64,000 nt of DNA from Vibrio sp. SCSIO 43136 (GCF_023716565.1 NZ_CP071849.1:744001-808000), one strand, 5' to 3'; positions 17,712 to 25,287 are shown, counted from the first letter of the stretch. Numbers and translations: made by a program. The notes: generated from the letters alone by a model not told the origin.

Positions 17712-17858
17712 ATGCGAAGAGTACCAGAAAAATTCAAACATTCAATCATTAAGTCAGTAGTGGCTGGTGATCAGTATTTTTATTTCTTACGGACAAAAAA
17801 CGGCTTGGCGGAGATTTCACGCCAAGCCGTGGTAAAGCTAGTGGAGGGCAATCAGTGA
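17712..17858 (+). CDS. Small phage protein, unknown
   Basis: A 48-residue protein (MRRVPEKFKHSIIKSVVAGD, ending VVKLVEGNQ). AGGAAAG lies seven bases upstream of the ATG. A perfect 10-bp inverted repeat (CGGCTTGGCG / CGCCAAGCCG, 17801-17829) lies within its 3' half. Its stop overlaps nothing, but the opposite-strand gene ends two bases later. Confidence 0.5.
   Translation: MRRVPEKFKHSIIKSVVAGDQYFYFLRTKNGLAEISRQAVVKLVEGNQ
17801..17829. repeat. Perfect 10-bp inverted repeat
   Basis: CGGCTTGGCG and CGCCAAGCCG are separated by nine bases. It lies where rightward early and leftward transcripts converge. It lacks a T-run on either side. Confidence 0.6.
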
Positions 17859-17860
17859 AA

Positions 17861-18322
17861 CTACTTTCGAGGCAGATCACCTGCCAGCCAAGCCATTACA
17901 GCTTCAAACTTAGTGAGTTGAACAACGTCATCATAGCTACCTTGCATGATACAAGCCCGATTGAAAGCGGGGTCTTTGAAAGTGCCAAGGATTTCGCTAG
18001 TCCCTTTGGTCAGTTCTGCGTAAGCAAGCGAGAGGCTTTCATCAGTGTGCTGAGACTGATTGATTTTAAGTTGGCCAAGGACTTCCACTTGTTGTTTAGC
18101 GATTGCAGCTCGTCCTGCTGGGTTATAGATCAAGGCGATTATGGTCAGCAACGAGATGAATGCGCCGTAGAGCCAGTATCCGCTGACATCGGCAAACACC
18201 ATGGAGCCGAGAAACACTTGGAGCAAAGCAATGATGTTGTTTGCCCTGGTGTAGAAGTTCCGATGGTAAAGCTCGAGGGTGTAGGCGTAATTGATATCAA
18301 ATTCTACTTCGTGGCGTTCCAT
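17861..18322 (-). CDS. Two-helix membrane protein, SLATT-like
   Basis: A 153-residue protein on the minus strand inside the rightward early region. Two adjacent transmembrane helices (NNIIALLQVFLGSMVFADV and LYGAFISLLTIIALIY, about residues 28-66) are flanked by an N-terminal amphipathic segment and a long C-terminal helical region. This matches the layout of SLATT-type pore-forming effectors, although sequence similarity is only suggestive. The opposite-strand frame of 238 residues is less protein-like. Its orientation allows expression in the lysogen, which suits an exclusion gene. Confidence 0.6.
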   Translation of the reverse strand: MERHEVEFDINYAYTLELYHRNFYTRANNIIALLQVFLGSMVFADVSGYWLYGAFISLLTIIALIYNPAGRAAIAKQQVEVLGQLKINQSQHTDESLSLAYAELTKGTSEILGTFKDPAFNRACIMQGSYDDVVQLTKFEAVMAWLAGDLPRK

Positions 18323-18540
18323 GGTTTTCGTCCTATTTCGGTGGTGGCGTTGGGCGAGGCCTTGGTGGTTGATAGTCTCTTCGCTCTCCGCATGAATTTA
18401 TATATTTCATTTTTCTTCCATTTTTTTAGTTACTTAGTGGCGGCTCCATTCTATCGGTTGCTTAGTGGCATAACAACCAATGGAACCCAGTTTGCTTGGC
18501 CTGGGAATCAAAGCCAAGCACCACTCATGGAGGGCGAGTT
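18323..18540. other. Divergent gap between SLATT-like gene and rightward genes
   Basis: AT-rich in its middle (around 18395-18430). It contains a direct repeat of TTACTTAGTGGC / TTGCTTAGTGGC (near 18429 and 18458). It could hold the promoter of the leftward gene. No gene seen. Confidence 0.35.
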
Positions 18541-18714
18541 ATGTGCATTCACCAACGTATTGAGCAAGTGAATCGACTGCGTAAAAAGTCGGTCAATGAT
18601 GATCAGTTCTTGGAGCAGGCTTCTGAGCACCAGAAGGCGATTGAACAGAGCAAACCCGCCAGTTCTCCGGCAAAGAGTCGCTGCACGTTCAGTAAATGGG
18701 CTGGTGGCAGATGA
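18541..18714 (+). CDS. Small phage protein upstream of replication gene
   Basis: A 57-residue polar protein (MCIHQRIEQVNRLRKKSVND, ending FSKWAGGR). GGAGGGCGAGTT directly precedes the ATG, a strong ribosome site. No family recognised. It is the first gene of a rightward block leading to the replication protein. Confidence 0.5.
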   Translation: MCIHQRIEQVNRLRKKSVNDDQFLEQASEHQKAIEQSKPASSPAKSRCTFSKWAGGR

Positions 18715-18745
18715 ATAAATACAGAATAAGAAAGGAAGCTAAGCA

Positions 18746-19627
18746 GTGTCAGTAAAAATTATGGGCTACGTCTGGGATATACCCACGTTTAAGGGTTCAG
18801 ACAAGTTGATCATGTTGTGCTTGGCAGACTTCTGTAATGACAAGGGCTTTTGTTGGCCGTCTATTGAAACCATTGCAAGAAAGTCAGGCGTATCCGTTAG
18901 TACCGTGAAAGCGGTACTTAAAAAGCTCGTAGAGGCGAAGTGGCTAACTAAGAAAAATCAGTTCAAACAGGTTCGTGGAAAGACAGTGCGAGCAAGTAAC
19001 CAATACCAGCTTCATGTTGGCAAGTTACGTGTTGAATCGTTCAAGTATGCAGAGCCAGAAGAGGATCTAGATAGTGAACAGCCAGATTTAGAACGTTCAG
19101 ATTTAGAACAGGCAGAATACCCCCATTTCAACGGCCAGAATCTGGCTGAGGGTAGGGCAGAATCCGCCTATAAACCATCAATAGATCCACCAATAGATCC
19201 ATCAAGATCTATACCCCCTAAATCCCCCAAGGGGGACAAGGTGCCTTATGAGCAAATTCAAGAGCTATACAACGAGATCCTTGGGCAGCGTTTAACCCAC
19301 TGCAAGGAGCTAAGTTCTTACCGCAAGCGTCAGGTTAGAAAATTCTGGACTGAACTGGGTGAGCAGACTCTCGATGCGGTACGCAAATACTTCGAGAAGT
19401 TCAACCGTGAAGCTGGTGAGTTCTACTTTGGGGAAAACGATCGAGGCTGGAAGGCTGACTTTTCGTACTTGATGCGCCTTGAAGTTTTGGTGAGAACCCG
19501 TGAGGGGAATCTTGGAGGCAAGGTGGTGCGACTGGCACCAGCTCAATCCAAACCGCAGGAAAAGCTTTGCCCTTCAGAGCGTTTCAGGGCTCAGCTACGA
19601 GAGCAGGGTCGCCCTGTGAATTTCTGA
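18746..19627 (+). CDS. Phage replication initiation protein (helix-turn-helix, O-like)
   Basis: A 293-residue protein. The N-terminal 85 residues form a helix-turn-helix domain of the type seen in phage replication proteins (LADFCNDKGFCWPSIETIAR, then SVSTVKAVLKKLVEAKWL). A long acidic linker follows. The C-terminal region (about 165-290) resembles DnaD/DnaT-like primosome segments. Start is GTG at 18746 with AGGAAG upstream. Position after cro and CII genes fits replication initiation. No adjacent helicase-loader gene is obvious. Confidence 0.72.
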   Translation: MSVKIMGYVWDIPTFKGSDKLIMLCLADFCNDKGFCWPSIETIARKSGVSVSTVKAVLKKLVEAKWLTKKNQFKQVRGKTVRASNQYQLHVGKLRVESFKYAEPEEDLDSEQPDLERSDLEQAEYPHFNGQNLAEGRAESAYKPSIDPPIDPSRSIPPKSPKGDKVPYEQIQELYNEILGQRLTHCKELSSYRKRQVRKFWTELGEQTLDAVRKYFEKFNREAGEFYFGENDRGWKADFSYLMRLEVLVRTREGNLGGKVVRLAPAQSKPQEKLCPSERFRAQLREQGRPVNF

Positions 19628-19663
19628 TGGAGAGGTTTGAAATGAACTTTGGGAGAGGGAGAG

Positions 19664-19864
19664 ATGGCAAGTGAAACGGAACTTCTTTCGCTCATGCGAA
19701 CTAGGCAGCGCCTCTGGTTGCCTATTGAGTTAGCCGCAGAGCTGAGCATTCAAGTTATGGAGCTGGTAAGCCTCATCAAGAAGGTGAACCGCAAGAAGCT
19801 GGTGATAGTCACTGAGAATAACCGACTCACTGGTTTTACGAACAAATTTAGGATTAAGGATTGA
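19664..19864 (+). CDS. Small phage protein, unknown
   Basis: A 66-residue protein (MASETELLSLMRTRQRLWLP) with a helical core (IELAAELSIQVMELVSLIKK) that may form a small winged helix. GGGAGAGGGAGAG precedes the ATG. In a tightly packed early operon. Confidence 0.55.
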   Translation: MASETELLSLMRTRQRLWLPIELAAELSIQVMELVSLIKKVNRKKLVIVTENNRLTGFTNKFRIKD

Positions 19865-19868
19865 AGGG

Positions 19869-20042
19869 ATGGTGATCATTAGAGTGTTGCCAAACAGTAA
19901 GGCAGTTGATGCGTTGTGTATTTGCTACGAGAACAAGCGAGTGTATACCCATGAAGGTAAGCAGTATTTCGTTAAGTCTTTGGATGTTGAAGGACGAGGG
20001 CGCTCAACACGTTTGAAAGCAGAACTGGAGCTAGTGTGGTGA
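19869..20042 (+). CDS. Small phage protein, unknown
   Basis: A 57-residue protein (MVIIRVLPNSKAVDALCICY, ending ELELVW). It follows the previous stop by four bases. Its stop overlaps the start of the next gene (TGATG), so translation is coupled. Confidence 0.5.
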   Translation: MVIIRVLPNSKAVDALCICYENKRVYTHEGKQYFVKSLDVEGRGRSTRLKAELELVW

Positions 20043-21067
20043 TGGGTAAGGTTTTAGTTCTTCAATCATTTCCTCAGCCTGAACTTGGTTTGATGATGCT
20101 TAAGCCTGGTACCAAGTTGCTTGGTGAGTTCTCGGAAAAGCTTTCTGGTAACCGAGTGTTAATTGCTCCTGTTCCTGAGCACATGGCTCACATCCCAAGT
20201 GGTGTGGTGGATGAGTCTCCGCTGGTATCGATACAGAACTCACTGGTGGAGGATGAGCGTTTGCTTCCGTTCTTCACCAATGAGGACGTTAACAAGCGTT
20301 TGGGGGATGACTTTAAGTTTTGGCTTGAGCGCATTAACCATTGTCAGGTGTCCCAGGGCGATTACTGTCACAAGGAACTAACTATTTGTTCGTACGAACA
20401 AGGTGCAGTGAGAGCTTGCTGGACACACGACAACAAAGAACGTGAGAACCCAAGCGAGCAGGGCAAACGCATTGCCAAGAATAACCTAATGGTTTGGGCG
20501 ATTGAGCGTGTAACTAGCCAGCTTCGCTTTGACCGGCACCACCAGTTAACCATTCCGGAACTGTGCTGGTGGGCGATAAGAAACGGAGTTTACGAACAGT
20601 TGCCAAGCCAGCTGCTAGACGAACTCTTTCAAAAAGAGACAAGAACGGTGCATCACCATCGTATTAAGTCAGTCGAGAAAGATGATCGTTTCATGGTCCC
20701 ACCAACAGAGCAGTTAGCGAAATTGGCCAAGCCGGTACTAAAGCTCGATATCGACGACGATCCACCAGCAATGTACATGGCCAAGCCAAAGCCAATCCGC
20801 TGGGAGTCAGCCAAGTATTTGGCATTTGTTCGTAAGTTGCCTTGTCGGGTATGCAGAAAAACTGCAGGAATCGCTCACCACTTGATTGGCCATGGTGAGG
20901 GGAGGATGGGCAGTAAAGCCTCTGATTTGTTTGTATTTCCTTTGTGCCACGACCACCACCAGGAACTGCACCGCAGTGTGGATGAGTGGGAGCATGTACA
21001 CGGTTGTCAGTTGTGGCATGTGAAAGAGACGCAGAAGAAAGCGTTGGAAGTAGGGGGATTGGGCTGA
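20042..21067 (+). CDS. DUF968-type putative nuclease/recombination protein
   Basis: A 341-residue protein. The C-terminal part (about residues 260-315) is a DUF968 domain related to YbcO/Ref HNH nucleases: LPCRVCRKTAGIAHHLIG, then FPLCHDHHQELH, giving two Cys pairs and a His cluster that would bind metal. The N-terminal part (1-250) is of unknown fold and includes a helix-rich DNA-binding-like segment. Such proteins replace NinG-type recombination genes in lambdoid early regions. Start ATG overlaps the previous stop. Confidence 0.7.
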   Translation: MGKVLVLQSFPQPELGLMMLKPGTKLLGEFSEKLSGNRVLIAPVPEHMAHIPSGVVDESPLVSIQNSLVEDERLLPFFTNEDVNKRLGDDFKFWLERINHCQVSQGDYCHKELTICSYEQGAVRACWTHDNKERENPSEQGKRIAKNNLMVWAIERVTSQLRFDRHHQLTIPELCWWAIRNGVYEQLPSQLLDELFQKETRTVHHHRIKSVEKDDRFMVPPTEQLAKLAKPVLKLDIDDDPPAMYMAKPKPIRWESAKYLAFVRKLPCRVCRKTAGIAHHLIGHGEGRMGSKASDLFVFPLCHDHHQELHRSVDEWEHVHGCQLWHVKETQKKALEVGGLG

Positions 21068-21231
21068 TGTCGGATAAGAAGTTTGTAGGGCTATCGCTAG
21101 TTATCCTTGGTTTCATCTATGGAGCTATTCGAGTTGAAACGGTAAGTGCTGGCGGTGGAACTGGATATGCAGTGATTGCAGGGCTGTTGTCACTGGGTGC
21201 GCTGGTGGCGCTGTTTTTGGATTTACGTTGA
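21067..21231 (+). CDS. Small two-helix membrane protein
   Basis: A 54-residue protein with two hydrophobic helices (FVGLSLVILGFIYGAI and AVIAGLLSLGALVALFL). Its ATG overlaps the preceding TGA. Function unknown; not beside the lysis genes, so a holin role is unlikely. Confidence 0.55.
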   Translation: MSDKKFVGLSLVILGFIYGAIRVETVSAGGGTGYAVIAGLLSLGALVALFLDLR

Positions 21232-21271
21232 AAGCTGTAACGGTTTTCAAGATTAGAGGGGGATTTTTTCC

Positions 21272-21538
21272 ATGGCTCAAGTTAAAGCTGAGATTAAAGA
21301 CGATAAGCTCGTTGTTGAAATACCTGCTGAGTATCTTAAGCGTGCCTTTTTGTTGGGAGTTACTACTAATAATTGTGGTCGAGTTACTGATCAAAAGGCG
21401 ATGCTAAAGCACTTTAGCCGCGAGTTTACATCTGGGATAGATGACGACCAGTTTGGGCGTTTTATTGATGTAGTTTGCTCAGAGGCCATTGAGAACGGTG
21501 AGCTTTTTGTTGAGCCTGATGAAGATGAAATTGAATAG
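21272..21538 (+). CDS. Small acidic phage protein
   Basis: An 88-residue protein (MAQVKAEIKDDKLVVEIPAE) ending in an acidic tail VEPDEDEIE. GAGGGGGAT is upstream. No family recognised; acidic DNA-mimic proteins have this look, but that is only a suggestion. Confidence 0.6.
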   Translation: MAQVKAEIKDDKLVVEIPAEYLKRAFLLGVTTNNCGRVTDQKAMLKHFSREFTSGIDDDQFGRFIDVVCSEAIENGELFVEPDEDEIE

Positions 21539-21552
21539 GGGGAATTTTCACC

Positions 21553-21882
21553 GTGATTGAAGCCAAAGAACGCTACGTTTCTTCCGTATTGGTAAAGAGG
21601 TACATCGAAGAAAACTCTGCTGTTCCACTTAAAGATATGACTGGTGTTGATGCCGTTGAGTTCGTATTCGGTAGTCGTGAGGATGACTACTGCAGTGAGT
21701 TTAAGATTGTAAATACAAGATGGAAGCCAGAGCAAAGATGGTGGCATCGACTAAACATGTTCTGGGCTTATCCACTTACTCTTATTTGTGCTCCATACCA
21801 GTACGTTAAATCTGGTGAAACTGGGTGGAGTGATGAAACAAAATTTGGTCGATTTATGCTTAAAGCATGCGGCTTCAGATAA
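21553..21882 (+). CDS. Phage protein, unknown
   Basis: A 109-residue protein with GTG start, AGGGGG upstream. The N-terminal half is polar; the C-terminal half is rich in Trp and basic residues with one hydrophobic stretch (FWAYPLTLICAPYQYV). No known family. Confidence 0.5.
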   Translation: MIEAKERYVSSVLVKRYIEENSAVPLKDMTGVDAVEFVFGSREDDYCSEFKIVNTRWKPEQRWWHRLNMFWAYPLTLICAPYQYVKSGETGWSDETKFGRFMLKACGFR

Positions 21883-21896
21883 CTTATAGGGATTTT

Positions 21897-22025
21897 ATGA
21901 CTGTTTGGGATTATCTGCTTCTAGGGATGGCAGCACTAGCAGGAGTATTAGTTTCGGCGTTTGGTGTATGGACATATATCGATACGAAGAGGAAGTTTCT
22001 TAGCAACGGAAACCACAACGAGTGA
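21897..22025 (+). CDS. Single-helix membrane peptide
   Basis: A 42-residue protein: MTVWDYLLLGMAALAGVLV continues as one membrane helix followed by a basic tail. TAGGG lies upstream. Unknown function. Confidence 0.45.
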   Translation: MTVWDYLLLGMAALAGVLVSAFGVWTYIDTKRKFLSNGNHNE

Positions 22026-22027
22026 AC

Positions 22028-22183
22028 ATGCAAAGGATCATCCAATTCACAACGATCTCTGCTTGGATGATGGGAATCGTCATTGCAGGAAGTCCAATGA
22101 GTGGACTAGTTGCCTACATGTTTCCACCATGGGCTTGGTACTTGGTTCTAGAGCACGTGGCCCGTTCTATAGGATGGAAGTGA
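22028..22183 (+). CDS. Small membrane protein
   Basis: A 51-residue hydrophobic protein (MQRIIQFTTISAWMMGIVIA, then SGLVAYMFPPWAWYLVLE). It begins two bases after the previous stop. Unknown. Confidence 0.45.
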   Translation: MQRIIQFTTISAWMMGIVIAGSPMSGLVAYMFPPWAWYLVLEHVARSIGWK

Positions 22184-22185
22184 TT

Positions 22186-22359
22186 ATGTCTAAGCAACAA
22201 CAGTTATCCATTTTGGATATCGACAAGGGCAACTTCGGCCATGGGGGCAAAAGACAAGGTTCTGGCCGCCATAAGCGAGAAGAAACCAAGGTCATGCGGA
22301 TTCCAGCTGGGCTGGTGGCGGATGTAGAGCAGATAATTAGGAAATATCGTAGTAGCTAA
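22186..22359 (+). CDS. Small basic phage protein with GGKRxGSGR motif
   Basis: A 57-residue protein. The GHGGKRQGSGRHKREETKV segment followed by MRIPAGLVADVEQIIRKY resembles small phage proteins with a GGxRxGAGRP start and a ribbon-helix-helix-like helix. Starts two bases after the previous stop. Likely DNA-binding by composition. Confidence 0.55.
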   Translation: MSKQQQLSILDIDKGNFGHGGKRQGSGRHKREETKVMRIPAGLVADVEQIIRKYRSS

Positions 22360-22395
22360 CATGTGTCACTACTAATTTTTATAGTCTATCGGCAC

Positions 22396-22460
22396 TTTCC
22401 CGTACAAAACTGTTTGACAAACATGTACCCAATACACGAAACTACATTTGTACGGGGAAA
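22396..22460. promoter_or_regulatory. Inverted repeat and promoter upstream of toxin-antitoxin operon
   Basis: TTTCCCGTACAAA (22396-22408) and TTTGTACGGGGAAA (22447-22460) form an inverted repeat with one extra base. TTGACA at 22414-22419 lies between. The arms, both carrying GTAC, are candidate operators for autoregulation by the antitoxin or antitoxin-toxin complex. Confidence 0.5.
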
Positions 22461-22589
22461 CACCGTAAGTAAAATTATAAAGTAATATTTCTATTTTGAG
22501 CCATAAAAGTGGCTCTATTGTTGTTAGGTTTAAAATGTTCTTCATGTCAGGTAGAGGTCAACAATGTCGAAAGACTTGTTGAGTGTAAA

Positions 22590-22880
22590 ATGGTTGCATT
22601 GAAAAAAGAGAGAGTTGAATTTCGTCTGTCGGAGTGTGAAAAAAGCGCACTAGAGGAAGCCGCACTAATATCGAATACAACAGTTAGTAAGTTTGTGTCT
22701 GAAACAGTATCTGGTCGAGTTAAGGCTGTTATTGAGGAGCATAAGCGTTTAAAAATAGAAGCAGAGCAGTGGGATGCTGTTATGAATGCTCTAGAAAACC
22801 CGCCAGAGCCAACGCCGCTTATGGAGGAAATTATCGGAATGTCCACGGAGGAAACTTGGACGGTCAAGATCAACAAGTAG
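22590..22880 (+). CDS. DUF1778 antitoxin (TacA-like)
   Basis: A 96-residue ribbon-helix-helix antitoxin: KKERVEFRLSECEKSALEEA gives the first strand and helix, then SNTTVSKFVSETVSGRV. The C-terminal region would neutralise the partner acetyltransferase. The ATG at 22590 is the first start that gives the usual family N terminus. It overlaps the start of the GNAT toxin by 25 bp, the standard arrangement of DUF1778/GNAT modules. Confidence 0.85.
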   Translation: MVALKKERVEFRLSECEKSALEEAALISNTTVSKFVSETVSGRVKAVIEEHKRLKIEAEQWDAVMNALENPPEPTPLMEEIIGMSTEETWTVKINK

Positions 22881-23407
22881 TAGTCGAGCGCTTCGACCCA
22901 GAAGCGCTTTATGATTTCAGTGAATTTGATTGCGGGGTCGATAATCTAAACGACTACCTATCAAAAAATATTCGAAAAGAGTATGAGAGAAAGATATCGA
23001 TCCCTCATATGTGTGTGGTCCCTGGCAAGTCACCCGAAGACCCAAAGCGAGTTCTGGGTTACTTCACGCTATCTAGCAGCTCATTTGATAAGGAGCACCT
23101 ATCTAATAGCGAGAGGCGCAAGTCTCCATACCGCTCGTTTCCGTGTATTTTGCTGAGCAAACTGGCGGTTTGTAAGAGTGCCCAAGGACAGGGTTTAGGT
23201 AAGTATCTTTTGGGGCGGGCGATTAGACAGGCGTATTTATCATCAAGAGATGTAGCTGTGTACGCTTTGTTCCTGAAGGCTCGTGAAGGGAAAGAGGATT
23301 TTTACCTAAAAGCGGGAATGATTCGCTCAAAGGCTCAACCGGATATGTTCATCATGTCCCTTGAGCAGTATGAGAAGGGGCTGCGAAAACAGCTCAAATC
23401 AAACTAG
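22856..23407 (+). CDS. GNAT acetyltransferase toxin (TacT-like)
   Basis: A 183-residue GNAT-fold toxin. Family features: FSEFDCGVDNLNDYL near the start, LAVCKSAQGQGLGKYLL as the acetyl-CoA loop (Q-G-Q-G-L-G), and the conserved Tyr in EDFYLKAGM near the end. TacT-type enzymes acetylate the amino group of charged tRNAs and stop translation. No ATG fits; a TTG at 22856 with GGAGGA just upstream is the likely start. Inhibited by the overlapping upstream antitoxin. Confidence 0.85.
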   Translation: MDGQDQQVVVERFDPEALYDFSEFDCGVDNLNDYLSKNIRKEYERKISIPHMCVVPGKSPEDPKRVLGYFTLSSSSFDKEHLSNSERRKSPYRSFPCILLSKLAVCKSAQGQGLGKYLLGRAIRQAYLSSRDVAVYALFLKAREGKEDFYLKAGMIRSKAQPDMFIMSLEQYEKGLRKQLKSN

Positions 23408-23463
23408 TTATTAGTGTTATTGATTGTGGCTGAGGCCGCACACCAAAAATGGCCTCACTTTCA

Positions 23464-23484
23464 GAGCCCCATGATGGGGCTTTG
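23464..23484 (+). terminator. Terminator after toxin-antitoxin operon
   Basis: AGCCCC / GGGGCT stem with a six-base interior followed by TTTGTT. A second imperfect foldback (TGAGGCC / GGCCTCA) lies just upstream. Confidence 0.6.
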
Positions 23485-23516
23485 TTGTATCTGAAAGTAA
23501 AATCATGGATTTATAA

Positions 23517-24791
23517 ATGAAAAATATGTTTCGCAGCTTTAAAAAGTTGAATGATGAAGAGCTGAAAGAGCTTTGGGAAAAAGCTGTATTTGTATTTGAT
23601 ACTAACGTTCTTCATGGAGTCTATCGATATCAATCAAGTACGTGCCAAGAGGTACTCGATCTTATGGAGCGATTAAAAGATAGAATTTGGATTCCACACC
23701 ATGTAGTACTGGAATACCACCGTAATCGACAAGCTGTTATTAATGGTCAACATAATAAATTTAGCGAGACAAAAAAGGCGGTCAAAAAAGCAGTCCATAC
23801 GTTAACTGAAGATCTTGCTAAGCTCCAGTTGAAAAAAAGACATAGTCAAATCAATCCGGACCCTTTGCTTGACGGGATTGAGAAGCTAACAAAAGAGTAC
23901 TTTGAGGAGCTGGACGTTCAAGAGAAAACGTGTCTAAAAGTTGAGTCTGAAGACCATCTGTTAGAGCGCATTAGTAATCTCCTAGATAGTCGAGTGGGCA
24001 AGCCACCTGAAGATAAAGATATTGCTGATATCATGAACGAAGGTAAAAAACGATATGCGGCCAAGCTTCCTCCAGGTTATAAGGATGCTAACAAAGAGAA
24101 AGAGGCTGATAATAAGTACTCATACGGCGGCGTAGCTTACGAACGACAGTATGGTGATCTTATTGTGTGGAAACAATTGATTGCTTATGCAAAAGAAACC
24201 AACAAAACACACCTTATTTTTGTTACAGATGATAATAAAGAAGATTGGTGGCAGATTGTACAAGGTAAAACAGTTGGTTTTCGCAGTGAATTACTTGATG
24301 AAGTTTATACTGAAACTGATTTAGAGGTATTTAATGCATATTCGCTGGGTAGCTTTTTGGCTAATGCAAAGCAGTTTTTGCCTGAAAGTAAGGCTGTTTC
24401 AGATGACGCTATCGTTGAAGTAAAAGAAGCTGCAGACTTGATTAATTATAATCCGAACATGGGAGATGAGGTGCCAAGCTGTGATCATTTTATTTCCAAT
24501 AACTCTCGTCTTGAATGGAACCAAGTAGTTAGCAATGCATTAGAAAAGTATTGGGCCTCAAAACGCACTCTGAGTTACGAGTCACCAGCGGCTAAAGAAC
24601 TACGCAGAGATTTAGTAAAGAATTCTTTGTTGACAGATGATGCGATTACTAATATCAAGAATCTTAATGAGCAACAAAACATCCGCCATCAACGCAACCT
24701 CAGAGATGCTATTGATAGCCTACGCTATTACTGTGATGACTTTGACACTGATTTGAATGAAGACTTGGATAGTGATTCGGACAAAGACTAA
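23517..24791 (+). CDS. PIN-like domain protein (DUF4935 type), candidate RNase effector
   Basis: A 424-residue protein. The first 250 residues form a PIN-like nuclease domain: FVFDTNVLHGVYR (Asp28), PHHVVLEYHRN (Glu66), YGDLIVWKQL (Asp214) and IFVTDDNKEDWW (Asp238/239). A long helical insertion separates the second and third motifs. The C-terminal 170 residues are of unknown fold, with an acidic tail. PIN-like proteins of this size are found in toxin and phage-defence loci. It stands alone behind its own spacing after the toxin-antitoxin terminator; no antitoxin is visible. Role in defence is inferred. Confidence 0.75.
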   Translation: MKNMFRSFKKLNDEELKELWEKAVFVFDTNVLHGVYRYQSSTCQEVLDLMERLKDRIWIPHHVVLEYHRNRQAVINGQHNKFSETKKAVKKAVHTLTEDLAKLQLKKRHSQINPDPLLDGIEKLTKEYFEELDVQEKTCLKVESEDHLLERISNLLDSRVGKPPEDKDIADIMNEGKKRYAAKLPPGYKDANKEKEADNKYSYGGVAYERQYGDLIVWKQLIAYAKETNKTHLIFVTDDNKEDWWQIVQGKTVGFRSELLDEVYTETDLEVFNAYSLGSFLANAKQFLPESKAVSDDAIVEVKEAADLINYNPNMGDEVPSCDHFISNNSRLEWNQVVSNALEKYWASKRTLSYESPAAKELRRDLVKNSLLTDDAITNIKNLNEQQNIRHQRNLRDAIDSLRYYCDDFDTDLNEDLDSDSDKD

Positions 24792-24801
24792 CTAGATTTG
24801 A

Positions 24802-24836
24802 AGTGTAGCCTGGTAAGTATAACGCTGGGCTACACT
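24802..24836. terminator. Inverted repeat between convergent genes
   Basis: AGTGTAGCC / GGCTACACT form a perfect 9-bp stem with a 17-base loop. It overlaps the stop codon of the leftward gene. No T-run follows, so termination is likely but not certain. Confidence 0.45.
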
Positions 24837-25210
24837 AAACTAACCACATTATTCCTCCCATCAGAGTCAGCATACTTGATCAGGTAGTGCCGAATCTCCC
24901 CATCAAACAGCAGTAGATACACTTTCCCCTCTAAGAACGTACCCACCACATAGTGGTCTCTTGGGACCTGGTACCTAACATCAATACCCATATCGTCAAT
25001 GCAAAGCCCTCGAACATCGAATACTTTGAGGCGACGTAGGCCAACTACGTTTTCTGCAGATAGAAACCCGCCAAAAGGTAGATAGGTAAACTGGCCAGCT
25101 TTGAGTGGTACCGTAACTTTGCCTGAATTTCTTTTGTGATTATTGAGCCCACCGTTTGCACCCATCCGATCGATTCTGGCGCCATTGATAACTTGAATAG
25201 TGCGGTACAT
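24830..25210 (-). CDS. Phage protein of unknown function, divergent from SOS-type promoter
   Basis: A 126-residue protein starting MYRTIQVINGARIDRMGANG. Many short beta-strand-like segments; no known family. AGGTGG lies upstream of the ATG at 25210. It is divergent from the gene at 25288; the LexA box between them (25232-25247) may control both. Confidence 0.5.
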   Translation of the reverse strand: MYRTIQVINGARIDRMGANGGLNNHKRNSGKVTVPLKAGQFTYLPFGGFLSAENVVGLRRLKVFDVRGLCIDDMGIDVRYQVPRDHYVVGTFLEGKVYLLLFDGEIRHYLIKYADSDGRNNVVSLV

Positions 25211-25225
25211 AACCACCTCGCACAA

Positions 25226-25253
25226 TTGAAACTGTATATTTGTACAGTATAAT
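25226..25253 (+). promoter_or_regulatory. Promoter with LexA box in the spacer
   Basis: TTGAAA (25226-25231) and TATAAT (25248-25253) are 16 bp apart. The spacer is exactly CTGTATATTTGTACAG, a perfect CTGT-N8-ACAG LexA box. LexA bound here would fully cover the promoter; DNA damage would release it. Confidence 0.85.
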
Positions 25254-25287
25254 GATTGGGTGCGTAAAATCTAGAAGGAATTGAGTT

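Noticed and set aside
17639..17752. 37-residue frame overlapping the small genes after CII
   Set aside because: No ribosome site, low-complexity Asn/Ser sequence, and it overlaps the better supported gene at 17712-17858.
17855..18571. 238-residue rightward frame opposite the SLATT-like gene
   Set aside because: The leftward frame has a coherent two-helix membrane protein; the rightward one is Cys/Phe-rich and without ribosome site or recognisable structure.
20691..21116. 141-residue leftward frame opposite the DUF968 gene
   Set aside because: The DUF968 zinc motifs on the + strand are clear; this frame is a Pro/Ser-rich shadow.
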